From: CAVQND01 sp049518415
GTDB lineage: Bacteria > Verrucomicrobiota > Verrucomicrobiia > Limisphaerales > UBA8199
Reading direction: 5' to 3'
NCBI GenBank assembly: GCA_049518415.1
Contig: JBEKRX010000004.1
Span: 62,001 to 126,000 of the forward strand
Length of the DNA stretch: 64,000 nucleotides
The notes under the pieces are model-generated. The model saw nothing but the letters and a program-made list of their open reading frames with translations, was not told the origin of the DNA and ran no database searches. A program made the translations under genes and the position numbers. Below, piece after piece: positions 35,789-44,652 of the stretch (positions are counted from its first letter, which is position 1; each line of letters begins with the position of its first letter).

Positions 35789-36499
35789 ATGCATTTCGCT
35801 GTGCTCCAGTTTCCAGGCTCGAATTGCGACCAGGACGTGGTGCACGTCCTGCGCAACGTGCTCGGCCAGGCGGCCCGGCTCTTGTGGCATAAGGAGCATT
35901 CCCTCGGCGGGGCCGAGGCGGTGATTGTGCCCGGCGGCTTCAGCTATGGCGACTATCTGCGCACCGGCGCCATCGCCCGCTTCAGCCCGGTGATGCAGGC
36001 GGTCCAGACCTTTGCCGCCAACGGCGGGCTGGTGCTCGGCATCTGCAACGGCTTCCAAATCCTCTGCGAAGCCGGCCTGCTGCCTGGCGCCCTGATCCGC
36101 AATCGCTCCCTCCAATTCCGCTGCGAACCCATCTTCCTCAAGACTGCCACCGCCGACTCCCCCTTTACCAACCGCATCCCCGCCGGCCAACTCCTGCGCC
36201 TGCCGATTGCCCACGGGGAAGGTTGCTATTTCGCCGACGAGGAAACGCTCGCCCGGCTCAAGGCCAACAACCAAATCCTCTGGCGTTACGTCAATGCCCA
36301 GGGCGAACCCACCCCCGCCGCCAACCCGAACGGCTCCCTCGACAACATCGCCGGCCTCTGCAACCAGGCCCGGAACGTCGCCGGCCTGATGCCCCACCCC
36401 GAACGCGCCAGCGAACCCATCCTCGGCGGCGCCGACGGCCGGCTGGTTTTTGAGAGCATCATCCAGGCGCTCGACACAAACCCCGCCCACACGCTATGA
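35789..36499 (+). CDS. purQ: Phosphoribosylformylglycinamidine synthase subunit PurQ (glutaminase)
   Basis: 236 residues. Class I glutamine amidotransferase with the nucleophile C86 (GLVLGICNGFQIL), the oxyanion loop VIVPGGFSYGDYLRTGAIA, and the His-Glu pair in LMPHPERASEP. It supplies ammonia to PurL. The next gene is not purL but a type IIG restriction-modification gene; purL follows that. The 99-bp gap after purQ is AT-richer than the genes. Confidence 0.96.
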   Translation: MHFAVLQFPGSNCDQDVVHVLRNVLGQAARLLWHKEHSLGGAEAVIVPGGFSYGDYLRTGAIARFSPVMQAVQTFAANGGLVLGICNGFQILCEAGLLPGALIRNRSLQFRCEPIFLKTATADSPFTNRIPAGQLLRLPIAHGEGCYFADEETLARLKANNQILWRYVNAQGEPTPAANPNGSLDNIAGLCNQARNVAGLMPHPERASEPILGGADGRLVFESIIQALDTNPAHTL

Positions 36500-36598
36500 A
36501 GCTGCACCAAAGAATGATCCGGTCATGCGGAATGCCCCATCAGTCCTCTCTGACCCGTTCCTGCTTTTGACCCGTTTCTGTTTTCTGACCCCTTTCCC

Positions 36599-39500
36599 AT
36601 GAAACAGCAGTTTTTCGCCAAGCTCGACACGATCGTGGCCGAGGCGAAGCGGTTGCGCATTTGCGGCTTCGGCGGCCAAGAGCCGGAAGAGGCGACCAAA
36701 CAACTTTTGTTGGAACCTCTCTTCCACGCCCTGGGTTTCGCCTCTGAATCCAACTACGTCCGCGAGTACAGGATACTCGGCGACTCGGTGGATTACCTGC
36801 TCAAATCGGAGCGCCCGCTGATCTTCGTCGAGGCCAAAAGCCTGCACGATTGCCCCAAGACCAGCCTTTTGGACAAGCACCGCCAGCAGGTCTTGCGCTA
36901 CTTGCAGAATTACCGGCTCAGCCCCGAAATCGCCAGGATGGAGCACCCGGTGAAATGGATACTCCTCACCAACCTTGCCCAGTTCCATTTCATCCGCGTC
37001 AATGAGGTGGCCCCATCTTTTTCCTTCGCGCTCGAGGACCTTTGGGCGCGGCGCGAGCAGTTCTGGGAATTGCTGGCCCTCGACAACCTCGCGGCCGGCC
37101 GCATCGACGAGCTTTACGACGAGCAACTCAAGCCAGGTCTGGGCCGGCAGTTCCTGGTTGACCTCAAAAAGTGGCGCTCGCTCCTGGCCAACGGTTTCGC
37201 CTTCCGCAACCAGGCCCGTTCCCTGGACGCCATCACCCTGGCCAGCCAGCAGCTTCTGGACCGCTTCATCTTCTGCCGCATGCTGGAAACGCACCGGCTG
37301 GTCGATTACAACAAACTCGCCCGCACTTTCGCCCACTACGACGCCCTTTATGCCCGGGCCGACAAGACCTTCGCCGAAGTACTGCGCGAGACGCTGTTCC
37401 GTGAGATCAAGAATGACTTCAACACGGAGCTCTTCACGGTGCCGCTCCTGTGCGACGAACTGGACATGGATAATATCGTGCTGGCGGCGGTGGTGGGTCA
37501 CGCGCCGCTCGCGCCCGAGTTGGCGGCCCAGTGCGGCTTCGATTCCCAAGAGGGCGAGTTGACCCCCTTCCGTCATCTCTACAGCTACGACTTCAGCCGC
37601 ATGTCGCAAGATGTGCTGGGGGCGGTCTATGAGCGGTTCCTCGCCCACAAACTCCTCCGGGACGGCGGCCGCATTGTGATCGAAGATACCGACGAGCTGC
37701 GCAAGAAGGAGGGCGTCTATTACACCCCGCAATACATCGTGGACTATATCGTGGAGCACACGCTCGGCGATAAGATCAAGCCGATCCTCGCCCAGGCCGG
37801 CTCCCTGCTGGGCTACAAAAACTACAAGGCGGCCCTCGCCAAAATCCGGGAATTGCAGCAGATTAAAGTGCTCGACCCGGCCATGGGTTCCGGCTCGTTC
37901 CTCCTGCGGGCTTTCGACGCGCTGGTGAGGGCTTATGACCAGTACAACCAGGAATGCCGCCGGCATAAAAAGGAGCGCAACAGTGGCGGGACGCTCTTTG
38001 ACGCCGACTTCGTAGTGGCAGAGGAAGTCCTGGATGTTCCGCGACACGTGCTGGCGGAAAACATCTTCGGGGTGGACCTGGACGCCCAAGCCGTGGAAAT
38101 GGCCAAGCTCAGCCTCTGGCTCCGCTACATGGCCCTGAGCCGTGACCGCTTCCTCGACCGGCTGCGGCGCAAGCGGCGTGGCGACGGGCCCTTGAATCTC
38201 CTGCCCAACTTGGGGATGAACCTCCGGCACGGCAACTCCCTCATCAGCGACCCCGCCGTGGCGGGCCGCACAGCACTTGACTGGCAAAAGGAGTTCCCCG
38301 CTATCATGCAGCGCGGCGGGTTTGACGTGGTCATCGGCAATCCGCCTTACCGTATGTTGCAACCGCACAATACAGGCGAGGATGTCCTGAGCTATCTGCG
38401 CCAACATTTCGCCGGTGTTGAATTCAAAATCGACTTGTTCCACCTCTTTCTCCAGCGCGACGTATCTCTGGTCAGGCAGGGCGGAGCTGTGGGGCACATC
38501 GTCCCGACCTCAATCCTGAACAATGTCTATGCCGCAAGCCTCCGGCGCTGGCTGGCCGAGCGATGCTGCGTCGAACATATTTCGGTCTGCGGCGAGCAGG
38601 TGTTTCCGGACGCCGATGTGCACACGACGATTCTCACCCTGAGGAGAGAGGAGAATGAGAAGGCGCGGGCCGGCCACCAAGTCCTGGCAACTTCTCAATT
38701 TGACGAAACGATTCCCCGCGCCGGCCTTGCTTACTCGCGCATCGAGCAGTCGAGGTTTTTGCAAACCCCTGGTTGCGTATGGAATATTCTGCTCAATGAG
38801 GAGAACGCCGATTTGATCGGGCGTCTGCAAACTGAGTTCACTCCATTGAAGGCGCTCGCCAGGATCAACCGGGGCCTGGTAACGGGTGATCGCCGGCGAT
38901 TTATTGCGGAGACGAAAAAGACCGGCTCGCACGTGCCGATAATCGAAGGCGAGGACGTTCTCCGTTACTACGCAGCGCCACCCTCACATTTCGTCCTCTT
39001 TGAACGCCCGGAAACTGCCGGCGGCTGCTGGGAGCCGGAGGTGCATCTGGCCCCGCACAAAATTGTGATCCGGCAGATTGGGCACGGCCCAACCGCGACC
39101 CTCCTCCGGCGTCCAGTCGCAGTCACCGCCAACCTATTCACCATCCGCGCGCCAACTCTCGAGGACGAACTCTATCTTCTGGGGATTCTGAACTCGCGCC
39201 TCACCGCGTTCTTCTGGCGGACAATGTTCGCGGATTTCAAAACGTCATTCCCACAGGTGACCGCTTTCAGTCTGGAGCAGTTGCCGGTCAACTGGGTGCA
39301 AGAGAGTAACAAGGCCCTGTTTCGGATAAGAAACGAGCTTATTGCCCACGTCTCCCGAATGCTCGATTGCCGGCAGCAGTTCTACCACCTTACCCCGGCA
39401 CTTCGCCACGCCGTCCGGCACTCCGAGCGCACCCCCTGCAATCTCGCGCATTACCTGCAGAAGGATTTCGCTGCCGCACTGCAACGTGAAATCTTCCTGG

Positions 39501-39973
39501 ACGACGTGCAACGCGAGGGATTCGTCCACTCGATCCGCCTCGAGTCGGCGGGCAAGCAAATCACCCTTCAGGCCGGGGTTGCTCCCAATGCTCAAAGCCA
39601 ACCGCAGTTGACGCCAGTGCTGCGCCTGGAATTCGAAGACGAATCACTCCGGCAATTCGTCTATGCCTGCTGGCGACAGTTCCTGGAGGAGCACTCGCGC
39701 CAGAAGAAATGGACCAAGGGCAGGAAGCCGGAGCCGATTTACCCGCTGCTGGCCAACAGCCTCGAGCCGCTCGTTTATTTCAGCCCCCGCCCCGACGACA
39801 ATCTGCGCGCCATCCGTGACTTGATGGCAGCGGTGGCCAAGGAAGCCGGGAGCGCCGACCTGGCGGCCGTGGAGGCCGAGATCGCGCAACTGGACCGTGA
39901 GATTGACGAGCGTGTCTATGAGCTATACGGCCTGACGCCTGAAGAGAAGGCCATGGTGAAAGGTGAAGCGTAA
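36599..39973 (+). CDS. Type IIG restriction-modification enzyme (Eco57I-like nuclease/methyltransferase)
   Basis: 1124 residues. The N-terminal nuclease domain has a PD-(D/E)xK site: D65 in DSVDYLLK and E78-A-K80 in LIFVEAK. A helical linker runs to about 380, followed by the gamma-class N6-adenine methyltransferase: motif I VLDPAMGSGSFLL (about 424), then MAKLSLWLRYMAL and motif IV VVIGNPPYRML (about 578). The last ~400 residues are TaqI/Eco57I-type specificity sequence (LINRGLVTGDR, IEGEDVLRYYA, ILNSRLTAFFW). One chain should bind, methylate and cut. No separate S or M gene is nearby. It lies between purQ and purL on the same strand, 19 bp before purL, so it may ride on purine operon transcription. 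Confidence 0.88.
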   Translation: MKQQFFAKLDTIVAEAKRLRICGFGGQEPEEATKQLLLEPLFHALGFASESNYVREYRILGDSVDYLLKSERPLIFVEAKSLHDCPKTSLLDKHRQQVLRYLQNYRLSPEIARMEHPVKWILLTNLAQFHFIRVNEVAPSFSFALEDLWARREQFWELLALDNLAAGRIDELYDEQLKPGLGRQFLVDLKKWRSLLANGFAFRNQARSLDAITLASQQLLDRFIFCRMLETHRLVDYNKLARTFAHYDALYARADKTFAEVLRETLFREIKNDFNTELFTVPLLCDELDMDNIVLAAVVGHAPLAPELAAQCGFDSQEGELTPFRHLYSYDFSRMSQDVLGAVYERFLAHKLLRDGGRIVIEDTDELRKKEGVYYTPQYIVDYIVEHTLGDKIKPILAQAGSLLGYKNYKAALAKIRELQQIKVLDPAMGSGSFLLRAFDALVRAYDQYNQECRRHKKERNSGGTLFDADFVVAEEVLDVPRHVLAENIFGVDLDAQAVEMAKLSLWLRYMALSRDRFLDRLRRKRRGDGPLNLLPNLGMNLRHGNSLISDPAVAGRTALDWQKEFPAIMQRGGFDVVIGNPPYRMLQPHNTGEDVLSYLRQHFAGVEFKIDLFHLFLQRDVSLVRQGGAVGHIVPTSILNNVYAASLRRWLAERCCVEHISVCGEQVFPDADVHTTILTLRREENEKARAGHQVLATSQFDETIPRAGLAYSRIEQSRFLQTPGCVWNILLNEENADLIGRLQTEFTPLKALARINRGLVTGDRRRFIAETKKTGSHVPIIEGEDVLRYYAAPPSHFVLFERPETAGGCWEPEVHLAPHKIVIRQIGHGPTATLLRRPVAVTANLFTIRAPTLEDELYLLGILNSRLTAFFWRTMFADFKTSFPQVTAFSLEQLPVNWVQESNKALFRIRNELIAHVSRMLDCRQQFYHLTPALRHAVRHSERTPCNLAHYLQKDFAAALQREIFLDDVQREGFVHSIRLESAGKQITLQAGVAPNAQSQPQLTPVLRLEFEDESLRQFVYACWRQFLEEHSRQKKWTKGRKPEPIYPLLANSLEPLVYFSPRPDDNLRAIRDLMAAVAKEAGSADLAAVEAEIAQLDREIDERVYELYGLTPEEKAMVKGEA

Positions 39974-39992
39974 CCTGAAAACCTGATCTTGC

Positions 39993-42509
39993 ATGTCCAT
40001 GACAGACCCAGCCATTACCCCGGACTTGGTGCGGGCGCACAACCTCACCCCCGACGAATACGACAAGCTCAAGGCCATCCTCGGCCGTGAACCCACCTAC
40101 ACCGAGCTGGGCATCTTCTCGGTGATGTGGAGCGAGCATTGCTCCTACAAGAACAGCCGCCTGCTGCTCAAGACCTTCCCGACCAAGTCCCCGAAAATCC
40201 TCGTCGGCGCCGGCGAGGAAAACGCCGGCATCATTGATATTGGCGACGGGCTGGCCATCGCCTTCAAGATCGAGTCGCATAATCACCCCAGCGCCGTCGA
40301 GCCCTTCCAGGGCGCCGCTACCGGCGTCGGCGGCATCATCCGCGACATCTTCACCATGGGCGCCCGGCCGATTTGCTCGATGAATTCCCTCCGCTTTGGC
40401 CCGATTACCGAGGACGCCCCGCGCCCTGAATCGCCGATTGCCGATCACCAATCACCAGTCACCAATCGCCAATCGCCACTCACCAATAACCGCCGCCTTT
40501 TCAGTGGCGTCGTGGCGGGCATTGCCCACTACGGCAACTGCTTCGGCATTCCCACCATTGCCGGCGAGGTCTATTTCGACAAGTCCTACGAAGGCAATCC
40601 GCTGGTCAACGCCTTTTGCCTCGGCGCCCTGCGCCACCACCAGATCGTGCGCGGCCGGGCCTGCGGCCCGGGCAACCCGGTCTTCTACGTCGGCCCCGCC
40701 ACCGGCCGCGACGGCCTGGCTGGGGCCGCCTTCGCCTCCCAGGATTTGACCGAGCAATCCGCCGAGTTGCAGCGCGGCGCCGTCCAGGTGGGCGATCCCT
40801 TCATGGAAAAGCTCGTCTGCGAGGCCTGCCTCGAACTCCTGGCCACCGGCGCCGTCGCCGGCATCCAGGACATGGGGGCGGCCGGCCTGACCTGCTCGAC
40901 TTGCGAGACCGCCGCCCGCGCCGGCACGGGCATCGAGATCGACCTCGCCCAGGTGCCCCAGCGCGCCCCCAACATGACGCCTTATGAAATCATGCTCAGC
41001 GAGTCCCAGGAGCGCATGTTGATCATCGTCCAGAAGGGCCGCGAGAACGAAGTAAAGCGGATTTTCGACAAATGGGACCTGCCCTGGGCCGAGATTGGGC
41101 GCGTGACCGACACCGCCCGCATGGTCGTCCGCCACCACGGCCAGGTCGTGGCCGACATCCCGGCAAAAAAGCTGGCCGACGAGGCCCCCGTCTATCAGCC
41201 TGAATGCCGCGAGCCGGCGTATCTCAAAGCCGTGCGCGCCTTCACCCTGGCCGGCCTGCCCGATACGCCGGACCCCGCCCGCGACCTCAAGACCCTCCTC
41301 GCTTGGCCAACCATTGCCTCCAAAAACTGGGTCTATCGCCAATACGATCAGATGGTGCGCGACGGCACCGTGGTCTGCCCGGGCTCCGATGCTGCCGTGC
41401 TCCGCATCAAGGAAGATTCGCTGCCGCCAGTCAAAGACAATGGCAGTGCGGCAGCCCTCCTGCCTGCCAGCCGGGGCGCCCTCCCCGCCAACGCTGATTC
41501 CCCTCCGGCTATTCCAGGGCGAGACCCCTGCCCCGCTTTCCCGGAAAAATTCATCGCCCTCACCGTGGATGGCAACGCCGCCTACGTCTATCTCGACCCC
41601 TATGAAGGCGGCAAGCTCGCCGCCGCCGAGGCGGCCCGGAACCTCGCCTGCGCCGGCGCCGCCCCGCTCGCCACCACGGACAACCTCAACTTCGGCAACC
41701 CCCACAACCCCGAGACCTCCTGGCAATTGCGCGAAGCCGTCCGCGGCCTGGCCGAAGCTTGCCGCGCCTTCCAGGCGCCGGTCACCGGCGGCAACGTCAG
41801 CCTTTACAACCAAAGCCCCCGCGGCCCCATTGACCCGACCCCCACCGTCGCCATGGTCGGCCTCATCGAAAGAGCCGAGCACATTACCACCCAATGGTTC
41901 AAAGACGAAGGCGACGCCATCATTCTGCTGGGCGACCCGCTGGACCCCAGCGACCCCTTGCTTGGGCTGGGCGGCTCGGCCTATCTGCAACTCGTTCACG
42001 GCTTGAAGACCGGCACGCCGCCCAGGTGCGACCTCGAAAAGGAAAAGGAACTGCACCTCGCCCTCCGGGCCTTCATCCACTCCGGCGCCGTCAAGAGCGC
42101 CCATGATTGCAGCGACGGCGGCCTCGCCGTCGCCCTGGCCGAATGCTGCATCTCCCAACAACTCGCCCGCGCCACCCCGCGCCTCATTGGTGCCCAGCTC
42201 AACCTCCCTGCCGCCCTGCCGGCTGCCCCCAATCTGCCCGCACCGGCGCCGGCCGCGCCAGGCCCTGCCCCCGCCCGCCTCGATGCCCTGCTCTTCGGCG
42301 AATCCCAGGGCCGCATCCTCATCTCCGTGGCCGCCATCCACGCCCCCAAGGTCCTGGCCCAGGCAAAGATTCTCGGCGTCCCCGCCGCTCTCATCGGCGC
42401 CGTCGGCGGCACGGCCCTGTGTATCCAGGCCCCCGGCGGCAGCTTGCGTTGCGAAGTGGCCGACTTGCACGACCTGTGGTGGAACGCCATCGCCCGGGCA
42501 ATCAATTAG
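39993..42509 (+). CDS. purL: Phosphoribosylformylglycinamidine synthase subunit PurL, with in-frame insertions
   Basis: 838 residues; small-type PurL usually has about 740. Catalytic pattern complete: ELGIFSVMWSEHCSYKNSR, AFKIESHNHPSAVEPFQGAATGVGG, GAAGLTCSTCETAARAG, TDNLNFGNP and APVTGGNVSLYN. Two stretches interrupt the conserved pattern: about 20 residues after PITEDAP (SPIADHQSPVTNRQSPLTNN, DNA 40430-40490), made of a repeat of CAATCnCC words, and about 37 residues around DNG...PEKF (41437-41548). A third Pro/Ala-rich loop is near the C-terminus (about residues 730-760). Frame and active-site motifs are kept, so it is probably functional. It acts with PurS and PurQ. Confidence 0.93.
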   Translation: MSMTDPAITPDLVRAHNLTPDEYDKLKAILGREPTYTELGIFSVMWSEHCSYKNSRLLLKTFPTKSPKILVGAGEENAGIIDIGDGLAIAFKIESHNHPSAVEPFQGAATGVGGIIRDIFTMGARPICSMNSLRFGPITEDAPRPESPIADHQSPVTNRQSPLTNNRRLFSGVVAGIAHYGNCFGIPTIAGEVYFDKSYEGNPLVNAFCLGALRHHQIVRGRACGPGNPVFYVGPATGRDGLAGAAFASQDLTEQSAELQRGAVQVGDPFMEKLVCEACLELLATGAVAGIQDMGAAGLTCSTCETAARAGTGIEIDLAQVPQRAPNMTPYEIMLSESQERMLIIVQKGRENEVKRIFDKWDLPWAEIGRVTDTARMVVRHHGQVVADIPAKKLADEAPVYQPECREPAYLKAVRAFTLAGLPDTPDPARDLKTLLAWPTIASKNWVYRQYDQMVRDGTVVCPGSDAAVLRIKEDSLPPVKDNGSAAALLPASRGALPANADSPPAIPGRDPCPAFPEKFIALTVDGNAAYVYLDPYEGGKLAAAEAARNLACAGAAPLATTDNLNFGNPHNPETSWQLREAVRGLAEACRAFQAPVTGGNVSLYNQSPRGPIDPTPTVAMVGLIERAEHITTQWFKDEGDAIILLGDPLDPSDPLLGLGGSAYLQLVHGLKTGTPPRCDLEKEKELHLALRAFIHSGAVKSAHDCSDGGLAVALAECCISQQLARATPRLIGAQLNLPAALPAAPNLPAPAPAAPGPAPARLDALLFGESQGRILISVAAIHAPKVLAQAKILGVPAALIGAVGGTALCIQAPGGSLRCEVADLHDLWWNAIARAIN
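40430..40490. repeat. CAATCrCC simple repeat inside purL
   Basis: Tandem degenerate word (CCGATCACC, AATCACC, AGTCACC, AATCGCC, AATCGCC, ACTCACC) that encodes the extra residues of PurL. A shorter run of related words, TTGCCAA, is at 22714-22733 between the aldo/keto reductase and cupin genes. Confidence 0.7.
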
Positions 42510-42512
42510 TCA

Positions 42513-42551
42513 GCCGCCTCCGCGTGCCTCCAAAGGCGGGCGGCACTTCTT
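42513..42551 (+). terminator. Possible terminator after purL
   Basis: GCCGCC, a 16-base interval, GGCGGGCGGC, then CACTTCTTTTTG. The stem is imperfect but a T run follows. It would separate purL from gapA transcription. Confidence 0.4.
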
Positions 42552-42659
42552 TTTGCACACGCGCTGCGACTTTTCTTCGTTGACCCGCCGGCTTCCGCCA
42601 TTAAGATGCACGGTCAAACTTGGTTTGAAAACCAAAGTGAACTGAATCGAAATTGAATT

Positions 42660-43709
42660 ATGGCGGTAAAAGTCGCAATCAACGGGTTCGGCCGCATTGG
42701 TCGCCTGGCCTTCCGGGCGATGGTCGAGCAAGGTTTGGTGGGCAAAGACCTCCAGGTCGTCGCCGTCGGCGATATCGTGCCGGCCGACAACCTGGGCTAT
42801 CTCCTCAAGTACGACTCGACCCAGGGCCGGTTCAAGGGCGCCATCGCCTCGGAGAAGTCCGCTCCCGACAAGCCGGACGACGACGTGCTGGTCGTCGACG
42901 GCCAGAAAATGCTGGTGGTTGTCGCCAAAGACCCCTCCCAGTTACCCTGGAGACAATTGGGTGTGGACGTGGTGATCGAATCCACCGGTCTGTTCACCGA
43001 GGTCGAGAAGGCCAAGGGCCACCTGGCTGCCGGCGCCAGGAAGGTGATCATCACGGCCCCGGCCAAGGGCGATTGTCCCACCATCGTGATGGGCGTCAAT
43101 GAAGGCAAGTACGACCCCAGGCAGCACCACATCCTCTCGAACGCCTCCTGCACGACCAACTGCCTCGCCCCGCTGGTCTATGTCCTCCTCAAAGAAGGCT
43201 TCGGCGTCCAAGAGGGCCTCATGACCACCATCCACTCTTACACCGCCACCCAGAAGACCGTCGACGGCCCAAGCAAGAAGGACTGGAAGGGGGGGCGCAC
43301 CGCCGCCCTCAACCTCATTCCTTCCACCACCGGCGCCGCCAAGGCCGTCGGCCTGGTGCTCCCCGAACTCAAAGGCAAGCTCACCGGCATGGCCTTCCGC
43401 GTCCCTACCCCGACCGTCTCCGTCGTGGACCTCACCGTCCGCACCGTCCAGGACACCAGCTACGCCGCCATCTGCGCCGCCATGAAAAAAGCCAGCCAGT
43501 CCTATCTCGCCGGCATCCTCGAATACACCGAAGACGAAGTCGTCAGTTCCGACTTCATCCACAGCCAGGCCTCTTCCATCTTCGACCAAGGCTCCGGCAT
43601 CCAGCTCAACCCGCGCTTCTTCAAGCTCGTGAGCTGGTACGACAATGAGTGGGGCTATAGCTGCCGCGTGGCCGACCTCCTCAAGTTCATCATCAGCAAA
43701 GGCCTCTGA
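42660..43709 (+). CDS. gap: Glyceraldehyde-3-phosphate dehydrogenase
   Basis: 349 residues. NAD-binding start VKVAINGFGRIGRLAFRA, catalytic Cys in SNASCTTNCLAP (about residue 163), and the substrate-binding and closing motifs (TTIHSYTATQKTVDGPS, NLIPSTTGAAKAVGLVLPELKGKLTG, WYDNEWGYSCRVADLLKFI). The length and TGMAFRVPTP pattern fit the class I bacterial enzyme. It converts glyceraldehyde 3-phosphate to 1,3-bisphosphoglycerate. It follows purL by 150 bp and has its own terminator. Confidence 0.97.
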   Translation: MAVKVAINGFGRIGRLAFRAMVEQGLVGKDLQVVAVGDIVPADNLGYLLKYDSTQGRFKGAIASEKSAPDKPDDDVLVVDGQKMLVVVAKDPSQLPWRQLGVDVVIESTGLFTEVEKAKGHLAAGARKVIITAPAKGDCPTIVMGVNEGKYDPRQHHILSNASCTTNCLAPLVYVLLKEGFGVQEGLMTTIHSYTATQKTVDGPSKKDWKGGRTAALNLIPSTTGAAKAVGLVLPELKGKLTGMAFRVPTPTVSVVDLTVRTVQDTSYAAICAAMKKASQSYLAGILEYTEDEVVSSDFIHSQASSIFDQGSGIQLNPRFFKLVSWYDNEWGYSCRVADLLKFIISKGL

Positions 43710-43730
43710 CCCCCGCTGCTTTCTCCCAGC

Positions 43731-43757
43731 GGCGGCCCCCAAACGGCCGCCCTTTTT
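43731..43757 (+). terminator. Rho-independent terminator after the GAPDH gene
   Basis: GGCGGCC (43731-43737), a seven-base loop, GGCCGCC (43745-43751), then CTTTTT. It lies 22 bp behind the stop. Confidence 0.85.
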
Positions 43758-43857
43758 GCGTGCGCCTCTCCAGCGCGGACGCCCCCGCCGCCCCTGCGGC
43801 CTTCGGTGCCTCGCGCCGCTCCCCATTGCGTTGCGACACTCCGATGCCTTCGCACTT

Positions 43858-44475
43858 TCAATCGTGGGCGGCCTGCAATTGCTTCTCCATCTTCTCCACC
43901 TTCGGCTGGATGACCGCCCGGCAGTACGGGTGGTGCCGGTTGTTCCGGTAAAAATCCTGGTGGTAGCCCTCTGCCTTGTAGAAGTGCGTCAACGGCTGGA
44001 TTTGGGTCACAATCACACCGCGAAATCCCTTCTGCGCCTGCGCCTTGGATTTCTCCGCCGCTGCTTTCTGGGCCGCGTCCCGGTAGAGGATGAGCGACCG
44101 GTATTGGCTGCCCTCATCCGGACCCTGGCGGTTGAGCGTGGTCGGGTCATGCGCCTGCCAGAAAGTCTCCAGCAGCTTCTCGTAAGAAATCACCTTGGGG
44201 TCGAACTCAACCTGGATCACCTCGGCTTGGCCCGTCAGACCGGAACACACCTCCTTGTAAGTCGGCTCTTCCTTCGTCCCCCCGGCGTAACCGCTCGTCA
44301 CCGACTTGACGCCAGGCAGCATTTTAAACACGGCTTCCGTGCACCAGAAACACCCGCCGCCCAGCACGGCGATGTCGGTGGCATTGGTCGAGTTGTTCAT
44401 CGTCTTGCTTTGGGCCAGGCCCCCAACCGTGCCGCTCAGCGCCAGGCCCAGCGACCATAACATAATTCCCTTCAT
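43858..44475 (-). CDS. msrA: Exported peptide methionine sulfoxide reductase A
   Basis: 205 residues from ATG 44475, with AGGGGCAG just upstream. A signal peptide (about 1-21) suggests periplasmic location. MsrA active site GGGCFWCTEA with the nucleophile C42, plus GYAGGTKEEPTYKEVCSG, QVEFDPKVISYEKLLETFWQAHDPTT and EGYHQDFYRNNRHHPYC (second Cys region). It reduces methionine-S-sulfoxide in proteins. It is convergent with the GAPDH gene and follows gatB on the minus strand 177 bp downstream. Confidence 0.96.
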   Translation of the reverse strand: MKGIMLWSLGLALSGTVGGLAQSKTMNNSTNATDIAVLGGGCFWCTEAVFKMLPGVKSVTSGYAGGTKEEPTYKEVCSGLTGQAEVIQVEFDPKVISYEKLLETFWQAHDPTTLNRQGPDEGSQYRSLILYRDAAQKAAAEKSKAQAQKGFRGVIVTQIQPLTHFYKAEGYHQDFYRNNRHHPYCRAVIQPKVEKMEKQLQAAHD

Positions 44476-44652
44476 CTCTGCCCCTAATTTCGCTCAGCGC
44501 GCCGCAACCGCAACCCGATTTCTTGCGGTGGCAGGTGGGCGGCGTGCGCTCCCCAAACAGCGACTCGATTAAGGGGAATTCCGGCCTTGAATCTCCCCGT
44601 CTTCGGGCCTTTGTTTTCTTGGTTCTCTTCTGTTCAATTGAATTGTTACGGC

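Noticed and set aside
36494..38497. A 667-codon open frame on the minus strand
   Set aside because: Antisense shadow of the restriction-modification gene; high GC third positions keep the opposite frame open. No domain motif.
40452..42470. A 672-codon open frame on the minus strand
   Set aside because: Antisense to purL, Gly/Ala/Glu-rich without any motif.
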